A stretch of 32,465 bases of DNA from Ilumatobacteraceae bacterium (GTDB lineage: Bacteria; Actinomycetota; Acidimicrobiia; Acidimicrobiales; Ilumatobacteraceae), in NCBI GenBank assembly GCA_023262325.1, contig JALRBS010000111.1, forward strand, positions 1-32,465, written 5' to 3'. A program made the translations under genes and the position numbers. Positions within the stretch are counted from its first letter, which is position 1. Each line of letters starts with the position of its first letter. Below, in pieces: positions 23,781 to 29,914 of the stretch. Below the pieces are notes generated by a model. The model was not told the DNA's origin and made no database searches. It saw only the letters and a list, made by a program, of their open reading frames with translations.

Positions 23781-24539
23781 GTGGTGGCGATCGACCTCAA
23801 CAGTGATCTTGGCGAGGGCTATGGAAATTGGGTTGCTGGCGATGATGAGGCAATGCTCGGTCTCGTCTCTAGTGCAAACATTGCCTGCGGCTTTCACGCT
23901 GGCGACCCGAGCACGCTGAGGGCCGTGTGTGCTGCTGCGGTGACACATCACGTGCAAATTGGGGCACAAGTCTCGTTCCCAGATCTCGCTGGATTTGGTC
24001 GGCGCCATATGGATATCGCACCGACCGAACTCACCGACATTGTGCTCTACCAGCTTGGGGCCCTTGATGCGTTCGCACAGGTCGCCGGTTCGGAAGTCTC
24101 GTATGTGAAACCTCACGGGGCGCTGTATCACGCAGCGTGCGCAGATCCGATCGTTGCGGCCGCTGTTGTCGAGGCGGTCGCGCAATACGACCCATCGATG
24201 GCCGTGCTCGGTTTGCCTGGTTCGGCGTTGCTCGTCGCAGCGGACGACGCAGGACTCGACATTGCTGGTGAGGGCTTCGCTGATCGGGCGTACATGGATG
24301 ACGGCACACTTGTTCCGCGGGGCATCGACGGCGCTGTACTCACCGATCCCGATGCGATCGCAGCACGCGCGCTTCGGATGGTGGTCGACGGAGTCGTTAC
24401 AACCTTGAGCGGTCGAGAGGTCGCGGTGCCGATCAAGTCGCTCTGTGTGCACGGGGACACGCCAGGAGCGGTTCAGATAGCGGCGGCGATTCGGCAACAA
24501 CTTGAGGCTGCCGGCATCGGAATTTACGCGTTCACGTGA
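23781..24539 (+). CDS. pxpA: 5-oxoprolinase subunit A (LamB/YcsF family)
   Basis: A 252-residue PxpA subunit of ATP-dependent 5-oxoprolinase (EC 3.5.2.9), which opens 5-oxoproline (pyroglutamate) to glutamate. Signatures are DLNSDLGEGYGNW at the N-terminus, ANIACGFHAGDPS, KPHGALYH and VHGDTPGAV. Possible starts are TTG 23772 (overlapping the prcA stop as TTGA), GTG 23781 and GTG 23784; all leave the conserved N-terminus intact, and the family usually starts three to five residues before DLN. Its stop overlaps pxpB (GTGA). Placement behind prcA without a gap ties it to the proteasome operon. Confidence 0.93.
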   Translation: MVAIDLNSDLGEGYGNWVAGDDEAMLGLVSSANIACGFHAGDPSTLRAVCAAAVTHHVQIGAQVSFPDLAGFGRRHMDIAPTELTDIVLYQLGALDAFAQVAGSEVSYVKPHGALYHAACADPIVAAAVVEAVAQYDPSMAVLGLPGSALLVAADDAGLDIAGEGFADRAYMDDGTLVPRGIDGAVLTDPDAIAARALRMVVDGVVTTLSGREVAVPIKSLCVHGDTPGAVQIAAAIRQQLEAAGIGIYAFT

Positions 24540-25168
24540 TTGACGTGAGACCCTTTGATGTTTCGCGTATGGGTCCTGAGGCGCTCCTGATCTCATGTGC
24601 AGAGGGCGCCAGTGCGCTGATCGCAGAACAACTTCGCGCTGAATTCGGTGAGGACGCGCTCGACATTGTTCCTGCAGCGTCGACCGTCATGTTTCGTGCC
24701 CGCCGGCGCGAGGTCATCAATGAAGAATTCACCGACCGTGTTCGAATCGCAGCACAGTTCGCAACCCAGCATGAGCATTCCCCGACAGCTGAGGTGATTG
24801 ACATTCCGGTTACCTACGACGGCCCCGATCTCGACGATGTTGCAGGGACGCTGCACCTGTCCGTAGAAGAGGTGGTCGCTGCCCATGTGTCAGCGACCTA
24901 CGTCGTTGCCTTCTGCGGGTTTGCACCTGGCTTCGCGTATTTGACGGGACTTGACCCTCGGTTGCACCTGCCTCGCCGATCGACACCCCGAACTCGAGTG
25001 CCAGCAGGGTCGGTATCGATTGCCGCTCATTACAGTGCGGTGTACCCGAGCCCATCACCCGGTGGTTGGCATCTTCTGGGTACCACTGATGTGGTGCTAT
25101 GGGACGAGCATCGTGCGAATCCAGCTCTCCTCACTCCTGGTGCCGAAGTGAGGTTCAGACGCGTATGA
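24536..25168 (+). CDS. pxpB: 5-oxoprolinase subunit B (KipI/AHS1 family)
   Basis: A 210-residue PxpB subunit. The N-terminal part (to about 85) resembles the KipI N-domain; the cyclophilin-like AHS1 domain follows with FCGFAPGFAYLTGL (about 122-135), RVPAGSVSIA (about 154-163) and SPGGWHLLGTT (about 174-184). With PxpC it forms the ATP-using half of 5-oxoprolinase. The GTG start overlaps pxpA and the stop overlaps the pxpC ATG, each by 4 bases. Confidence 0.93.
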   Translation: MIDVRPFDVSRMGPEALLISCAEGASALIAEQLRAEFGEDALDIVPAASTVMFRARRREVINEEFTDRVRIAAQFATQHEHSPTAEVIDIPVTYDGPDLDDVAGTLHLSVEEVVAAHVSATYVVAFCGFAPGFAYLTGLDPRLHLPRRSTPRTRVPAGSVSIAAHYSAVYPSPSPGGWHLLGTTDVVLWDEHRANPALLTPGAEVRFRRV

Positions 25169-25971
25169 CTGGCGTACTTCGAATAGTGAGTCCGGGGGTT
25201 GCGACAACAGTTCAAGACGCTGGACGATTTGGGTTTGCGCATCTCGGTCTCGGTTCCGCAGGATTCGTTGATCGGGATGAAGTGGCACGGCTCAATCGTG
25301 CAGTCGGCAATGAACCGAATGCGGCCGTGATTGAATCTGCGGGCGGCTGTGTCATCGAGGTTGAGTCAACGATGCTCTGTGCGGCGAGCGGCTGGGTAGC
25401 ACCGCGAGTCCTCGCGGAAGGCGAACGTTTCGAAGTCCGACCGGCACGCGGGCGCCAATGGGCCTATGTTGCGCTGAGTGGTGGAGTCGATGGCGATGCT
25501 CGACTCGGCTCGTTAAGTGCTGACTCGATGGCATTACTGAATCCGGTTCCGCTTGAAACCGGAACACGTATTGCGACGAAGGCGGTCACCGCCGACGTCC
25601 CCGCCGATGTTGTTGTTCCGAGCAGAGAGGTTTCATTGATACGGCTGTGGCCGGGTCCTCAACCAGAACGACTCGGGGCGACTGTCCTGTCGCAACTCAC
25701 CTCCCAGACGTGGACGATTCGTGAGAATTCGCGCGTCGGTGTCCGACTCGGGGGACACGCGTTGACGGACCTTCTTGATGGGGGATTGGCATCCTCCGAA
25801 CCGATGATCGTTGGTGCAATCCAGCTGCCGCCGGACGGCATGCCGATCATTCTCAGCCGAGACCACCCGGTGACCGGTGGTTACCCGATCGCCGCAGTCA
25901 TCGAGCCACTCGACCTATCGGCTGTACTCGGACGGGCGTACGGGGAGTCCGTTCGATTCACGATGGCGTGA
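25165..25971 (+). CDS. pxpC: 5-oxoprolinase subunit C (AHS2 family)
   Basis: A 268-residue PxpC subunit (biotin-dependent carboxylase-like/AHS2 domain). Seen: IVSPGVATTVQDAGRFGFA near the N-terminus, GSAGFVDRDEVARLNRAVGN, LWPGPQPE about midway, and DHPVTGGYPIAAVI near 231-244. The ATG overlaps the pxpB stop (ATGA). A start further upstream at 25099 would lie inside pxpB and is not needed. It is slightly shorter than many homologues (about 285-310) but has all conserved blocks. pafA starts 38 bases after its stop with its own promoter-like element. Confidence 0.93.
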   Translation: MTGVLRIVSPGVATTVQDAGRFGFAHLGLGSAGFVDRDEVARLNRAVGNEPNAAVIESAGGCVIEVESTMLCAASGWVAPRVLAEGERFEVRPARGRQWAYVALSGGVDGDARLGSLSADSMALLNPVPLETGTRIATKAVTADVPADVVVPSREVSLIRLWPGPQPERLGATVLSQLTSQTWTIRENSRVGVRLGGHALTDLLDGGLASSEPMIVGAIQLPPDGMPIILSRDHPVTGGYPIAAVIEPLDLSAVLGRAYGESVRFTMA

Positions 25972-25983
25972 CCGACGGTCGGT
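25971..25983. promoter_or_regulatory. palindrome between pxpC and pafA
   Basis: ACCGAC-G-GTCGGT is a perfect 6-base inverted repeat with a one-base centre, beginning at the last base of the pxpC stop. It lies 15 bases upstream of the pafA -10 hexamer and is followed by another GGTCG. It could be an operator overlapping the -35 position or a short RNA hairpin; nothing decides. Confidence 0.3.
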
Positions 25984-25997
25984 CGGTCGTGGCTCGC

Positions 25998-26003
25998 TAG
26001 CGT
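25998..26003 (+). promoter_or_regulatory. candidate -10 element (TAGCGT) for pafA
   Basis: TAGCGT followed by exactly 6 bases (agatat) and the pafA ATG at 26010. No ribosome-binding site lies between, so pafA is probably translated from a leaderless mRNA and can be transcribed separately from prcBA-pxpABC. Confidence 0.5.
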
Positions 26004-26009
26004 AGATAT

Positions 26010-27368
26010 ATGGAGCGACGTATCTACGGTCTCGAAACCGAGTACGGAATTACGTGCACGCTCCGCGGTCAGCGACGTCTTACGCCTGATGAGGTTGCGC
26101 GTTACTTGTTTCGCACCGTTGTTGCGTGGGGCAGGTCCTCAAATGTCTTTCTTGGTAACGGGGCTCGGTTGTATCTCGACGTTGGCTCGCATCCCGAGTA
26201 CGCAACCCCAGAGTGTGATTCGCTCATCGACGTTGTGACCCACGATAGAGCGGGCGAGCGAATGATGGAGTCGCTCGCTATTGCTGCAGAGGAACGCCTT
26301 GCCGAGGAGTCTGTACGGGGCACGGTGTACGTGTTCAAGAACAACACCGACTCGGCAGGCAATTCGTACGGGTGTCATGAGAACTACCTCACGAGACGCA
26401 CGGATGATCCGACTGCCTACGGCTCAAATCTCATTCCGTTTCTCATCTCGCGGCAGATTTATTCTGGCGCTGGCAAGGTTTTGAACACCGCCCGTGGGTC
26501 GCTCTTCGCGCTGTCACAGCGCGCTGACCACATCTGGGAGGGCGTCAGCTCAGCGACCACACGAAGTCGCCCGATCATCAACACTCGCGATGAGCCACAC
26601 GCGGATGCCGAGCAGTATCGACGACTCCATGTCATCGTCGGCGACTCGAATATGAGCGAATATGCGACGTTCCTCAAAGTTGGTGTCGTTGCTTGTGTGC
26701 TGAGAATGCTTGAGGATCCGTCGGTAAAACTGCGTGATTTCACCCTCGAGAACCCGATTCGCGCGATTCGAGAGATCAGTCACGACATGACCTGTCGCCA
26801 ACGCGTGCACCTCGCGAGCGGACGAGAAGTGAGTGCCCTCGATATTCAACGCGAGTACCTCGCTGCTGCGTTGCACTACGCAGATACACGTGGATTTACC
26901 GACGAAGAACGCCTTGCACTGTCGATGTGGGAACACTGCGTGACAACTATTGAGCGAGACCCCCTCGACCTACGAACAGAAGTTGACTGGGTGATGAAGT
27001 TTCATCTCATCGAGGCGTATCGAGAGCGCCACGGGCTTGAGTTTGACGATCCCCAGGTGCATCTTCTCGATCTGCAGTATCACGACATCTCGCAAGACCG
27101 AGGAGTGTTTTACCGACTCGAAGGTCGAGGTCGCGCGCAGCGCATGTGTGAGGACTCGCGCATTGATCGCGCGCGTGAAACGCCGCCTGAAACAACGAGG
27201 GCTCATCTGCGTGGTCGTTTTCTGCAACGTGCTCGTGAACGTCACCGTGATGTCACCGTTGACTGGGTTCACCTCAAGGTGAACGATCAGGCCCAACGAA
27301 CGGTGCTGTGCAAAGACCCATTTGCAAGTGAGGACGAACGGGTTGACCGCCTCATCGAGCAATTGTGA
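26010..27368 (+). CDS. pafA: Pup-protein ligase PafA
   Basis: A 452-residue glutamine-synthetase-like ligase that phosphorylates the C-terminal Glu of Pup and joins it to a substrate lysine. Seen: GLETEYG (7-13), the catalytic Asp D57 in [43 protein letters not shown] and [13 protein letters not shown]. The segment between the first strand and D57 is short; the Dop loop is absent, which separates it from the dop gene 5 kb upstream. The C-terminal domain (about 395-452) binds Pup. A -10 hexamer lies 6 bases before the ATG. The genes pafB and pafC, which often follow, are not next to it here. Confidence 0.97.
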   Translation: MERRIYGLETEYGITCTLRGQRRLTPDEVARYLFRTVVAWGRSSNVFLGNGARLYLDVGSHPEYATPECDSLIDVVTHDRAGERMMESLAIAAEERLAEESVRGTVYVFKNNTDSAGNSYGCHENYLTRRTDDPTAYGSNLIPFLISRQIYSGAGKVLNTARGSLFALSQRADHIWEGVSSATTRSRPIINTRDEPHADAEQYRRLHVIVGDSNMSEYATFLKVGVVACVLRMLEDPSVKLRDFTLENPIRAIREISHDMTCRQRVHLASGREVSALDIQREYLAAALHYADTRGFTDEERLALSMWEHCVTTIERDPLDLRTEVDWVMKFHLIEAYRERHGLEFDDPQVHLLDLQYHDISQDRGVFYRLEGRGRAQRMCEDSRIDRARETPPETTRAHLRGRFLQRARERHRDVTVDWVHLKVNDQAQRTVLCKDPFASEDERVDRLIEQL

Positions 27369-27392
27369 CCACGGAGACGTGACCGATGGCTG

Positions 27393-27398
27393 TACCGT
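27393..27398 (+). promoter_or_regulatory. candidate -10 element (TACCGT) for lepB
   Basis: TACCGT followed by 9 bases and ATG at 27408 (or 15 bases to the next in-frame ATG at 27414). The mRNA would start two or three bases before the first ATG. No ribosome site is visible. Confidence 0.35.
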
Positions 27399-27407
27399 GG
27401 CGCGTGT

Positions 27408-28019
27408 ATGCCAATGGATACCGAATTTGACGATGTTGAGCGTACGGGACTCGACCCGTCGCTTGCAGTTCGTGGCATCGCATCACTCGGCCGAGGCGCG
27501 AAGGCGTTCTTCGATTGGGCGCTTGTCGTCGTCATCGCGCTTGCGGTAGCGCTTGGAGTTCGGACATTTCTCCTTGCGCATTTCGTCGTTGAAGGATCTT
27601 CGATGTACTCGACGATGGAAACTGGGGATCGAGTGTTTGTCAACAAAATGTCGTATCGACTTCACGATCCAAACCGGGGAGATGTTGTCGTGCTGCACGA
27701 AATTCGTGGAACCTCAGAGCGTGACCTCATTAAGCGCGTCATCGCAATCGGTGGTGAAGAAGTCGAGATGAAGAGCTGTGAGGTTCGAGTTGACGGCCAA
27801 CTCATGTTGGAGCCGTACCTTGACCCAACCGTCGTCACGCCGGGGAACTGTGGAGGGGATTTTGGGCCGGTCGTCGTTCCGGCTGACACGGTCTTCGTCA
27901 TGGGGGATAATCGCGCTGGTTCGCAGGATTCTCGAGCGCTTGGACCGATTCCGCTGGAGGACATTGTCGGCCGAGCGTTTGTTATTTTCTGGCCACGTGC
28001 CGACTGGAAGTGGCTCTAG
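27408..28019 (+). CDS. lepB: signal peptidase I
   Basis: A 203-residue type I signal peptidase that removes leader peptides of exported proteins at the outer face of the membrane. One membrane segment (about 36-57) precedes the catalytic domain. The nucleophile is S65 in GSSMYSTM and the general base K109 in IKRVIAIGG; MGDNRAGSQDSR is the conserved third box. The usual S-M-x-P-T has Ser68 in place of Pro. It is close to the Tat genes, whose substrates need this enzyme. Its stop overlaps the convergent glpQ stop by 4 bases. The in-frame ATG at 27414 is an alternative start. Confidence 0.94.
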   Translation: MPMDTEFDDVERTGLDPSLAVRGIASLGRGAKAFFDWALVVVIALAVALGVRTFLLAHFVVEGSSMYSTMETGDRVFVNKMSYRLHDPNRGDVVVLHEIRGTSERDLIKRVIAIGGEEVEMKSCEVRVDGQLMLEPYLDPTVVTPGNCGGDFGPVVVPADTVFVMGDNRAGSQDSRALGPIPLEDIVGRAFVIFWPRADWKWL

Positions 28020-28762
28020 CTCAGGTGTAGTTCCACCTGCGCTGCGTCGACCATGCGATCGACATGGTCGCTATACACCGCATCAACACCCATACGCAGC
28101 GCTGGGCGTAGTTCGTGTTCGTGTTGCAAATTCCACGAGAACGCGTGAAGGCCAAATCGGTGAACGAGGGTAACGAGACCACCGTTCCAGTCGTCACCAC
28201 GCATATTGAGCGCCCGAACGCCATGTGAGGAGAGGCGGGCGGCACGCGTTTCCACGCCCTCGGCGATGCTGCCGAGCCGAACAGAATTGACGAGATTTGT
28301 TCGCGGCATCATTGGAGTCGATTCGATGAGCAGGTCAAGTGATGGATGGCACAACCATGAGCGCTCTGCGACAGCGCCGGGCGCTCCGGCAAGCAAGTCA
28401 TAGGTGGGTCTCAATGCCTCGATGTTCTTGATATCGATTGAAAGGTGTATGTCGGAGCGCTGTGAAACAAGATCGATGAGGTCGGTGAGGCGGGGGATGT
28501 GCGGAGGCAGATGTTTGGCGTCGAGATCTTCGATTCGCTTTGAGCGCAGTGGTCCGAGTTGAACCTTTCCGTCGTGATCGAGCACGACGACACCATCCCT
28601 GGTGATCCACGCGTCGGTCTCTAATCCGGTCGCGCCAAGCCGCAATGCAAGCGTGAAGGCCTCCATCGTGTTTTCTGGCGCATGTGCACGGGCGCCACGG
28701 TGGGCAAACAGGTGAGTGTGACCAGTGAGGCTTGGAAGTCGCTGCTGCTCCACCCTCGCCAT
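28016..28762 (-). CDS. glpQ: glycerophosphodiester phosphodiesterase family protein
   Basis: A 248-residue GDPD-family TIM-barrel enzyme that hydrolyses glycerophosphodiesters to glycerol 3-phosphate and an alcohol. AHRGARAHAPENT (about 20-32) gives the catalytic His and a metal-binding Glu, GLETDAWITRDGVVVLDHD (about 47-65) gives the next metal ligands and the second catalytic His, and DIHLSIDIK supplies a further site. No signal peptide is seen, so it is likely cytoplasmic. The ATG at 28762 follows TACGGT by 9 bases. It is transcribed divergently from tatB and converges on lepB. Confidence 0.92.
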   Translation of the reverse strand: MARVEQQRLPSLTGHTHLFAHRGARAHAPENTMEAFTLALRLGATGLETDAWITRDGVVVLDHDGKVQLGPLRSKRIEDLDAKHLPPHIPRLTDLIDLVSQRSDIHLSIDIKNIEALRPTYDLLAGAPGAVAERSWLCHPSLDLLIESTPMMPRTNLVNSVRLGSIAEGVETRAARLSSHGVRALNMRGDDWNGGLVTLVHRFGLHAFSWNLQHEHELRPALRMGVDAVYSDHVDRMVDAAQVELHLS

Positions 28763-28771
28763 CGTGCCACG

Positions 28772-28777
28772 ACCGTA
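28772..28777 (-). promoter_or_regulatory. candidate -10 element (TACGGT) for glpQ
   Basis: Minus-strand TACGGT followed by 9 bases and the glpQ ATG. It shares two bases (28776-28777) with the tatB -10 hexamer on the other strand. Confidence 0.35.
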
Positions 28778-28781
28778 GACT
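28776..28781 (+). promoter_or_regulatory. candidate -10 element (TAGACT) for tatB-tatC-helY
   Basis: TAGACT followed by 7 bases and the GTG at 28789, with no ribosome site: leaderless spacing. Overlaps the opposing glpQ element by two bases, so the two promoters probably cannot be occupied at once. Confidence 0.45.
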
Positions 28782-28788
28782 TTCGTGT

Positions 28789-29094
28789 GTGTTCAACCTG
28801 CAGGGTGGAGAGCTCATCATTGTTGCATTGCTCGCCCTTGTCGTTCTCGGGCCCGAAAAGCTGCCTGAAGCCGCCCGTTGGATTGGCCGGATGTACGCGC
28901 AGTTGAAGCGAATGGGGGACGGATTCGCGCAGGAGGTTCGATCGTCAATCGATGAGCCGATGAGGGAGGTTCGGGGATTGGCCGATGACCTTCGCGATTC
29001 GCTGCACGATCTCGCTGTGGCTGAACCGTCGATCGAAGTGGATGGGGGCGTCCTCGACACGAATGACGAAACCCCCGAATCGGAAGTCGACTAA
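28789..29094 (+). CDS. tatB: Sec-independent translocase protein TatB (TatA/B family)
   Basis: A 101-residue single-span protein of the twin-arginine translocase, which exports folded proteins. The membrane helix (about residues 8-21) follows GGE, and the hinge is VLGPEKLPEAAR, the TatA/B signature; an amphipathic helix and a long acidic tail follow. A Glu in the membrane-proximal N-terminus (E8) and the LGPEKLP hinge favour TatB over TatA, though a single TatA/B protein could do both jobs. The GTG start follows a -10 hexamer by 7 bases. tatC starts 4 bases after its stop. Confidence 0.88.
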   Translation: MFNLQGGELIIVALLALVVLGPEKLPEAARWIGRMYAQLKRMGDGFAQEVRSSIDEPMREVRGLADDLRDSLHDLAVAEPSIEVDGGVLDTNDETPESEVD

Positions 29095-29098
29095 CGGT

Positions 29099-29914
29099 AT
29101 GACTGGATCCGCTGATACAGCGAAACCTCGTGCCGACGGAACGATGGCGCTCATGGACCACCTTCGCGAGTTGCGCACTCGCATCATTCGTTCCGCACTT
29201 GCTATTGCAGCCGGGGCGATCGTTGTTGGTATCGCGTACGACTGGGTGCTCGATCTGTTGCTGGAGCCGTATCTCGCACTCTGTCGTCGTCGTGAGGCGG
29301 GATTCTGTGGATTGTCATATAGCGAGTCGCTCGATCGAGTGAGTTTGTTCACGATGGATCCCGTTGAGGGTTTCACCACTCGTATGCGAATTGCGACCTA
29401 TGGCGGACTTGTTCTTGGATCACCAGTGGTCCTCTGGCAAATCTGGCGGTTCATCGTGCCTGCGATGCACAGGAATGAACGCCGTTACGCGATCGGGTTC
29501 CTCGTGTCGAGTGTCGGACTATTCGTTGCGGGGGGTCTGCTCGCATTCAGCACACTTGAGCGAGCGATCGAGTTTCTCATCGACTGGTCAGGTGAAGGCG
29601 TAGATCAGGTGTTTCGCGTGAGTGCGTATATTCGCCTCGTCACACTGATGGTTGTCGCATTCGGTATCGGGTTCACCGTGCCGGTATTGCTCGTGTTCTT
29701 ACAACTCATCGGTGTGATCTCGCCTCGATCACTGATGCGCGCCTGGAGATACGCGGTCGTCGGCATCGTCTTTCTCGCAGCAGCGATTACTCCGTCCGGT
29801 GATCCGGTGTCATTACTGAGTCTGAGCGTGCCTATGGTTGCGCTGTATTTCGCAGCAATCGGAGTCGGCACATTGCTGACGCGACGTCGACGTCGACGCG
29901 AGGTAAGGGATTGA
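29099..29914 (+). CDS. tatC: Sec-independent translocase protein TatC
   Basis: A 271-residue polytopic membrane protein, the signal-peptide receptor of the Tat system. The N-terminal MALMDHLRELRTRI (about 16-29) is the conserved cytoplasmic segment binding twin-Arg signals; six membrane spans follow, with FTMDPVEGFTTRMRIATYGG at the first periplasmic loop and second span, and WRFIVPAMHRNER at the next cytoplasmic loop. The tail is a run of Arg residues encoded by repeated GACGTC. The ATG at 29099 is 4 bases after tatB; its stop overlaps the helicase TTG. Confidence 0.96.
   Translation: MTGSADTAKPRADGTMALMDHLRELRTRIIRSALAIAAGAIVVGIAYDWVLDLLLEPYLALCRRREAGFCGLSYSESLDRVSLFTMDPVEGFTTRMRIATYGGLVLGSPVVLWQIWRFIVPAMHRNERRYAIGFLVSSVGLFVAGGLLAFSTLERAIEFLIDWSGEGVDQVFRVSAYIRLVTLMVVAFGIGFTVPVLLVFLQLIGVISPRSLMRAWRYAVVGIVFLAAAITPSGDPVSLLSLSVPMVALYFAAIGVGTLLTRRRRRREVRD

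Noticed and set aside
23730-24596. Minus-strand open frame of 288 codons.
   Set aside because: It is antisense to pxpA, which has clear family motifs, and it spans parts of three genes.
29880-29904. GACGTCGACGTCGACG as a regulatory repeat.
   Set aside because: It encodes the Arg-rich tail of TatC in frame, and codon repetition explains it.
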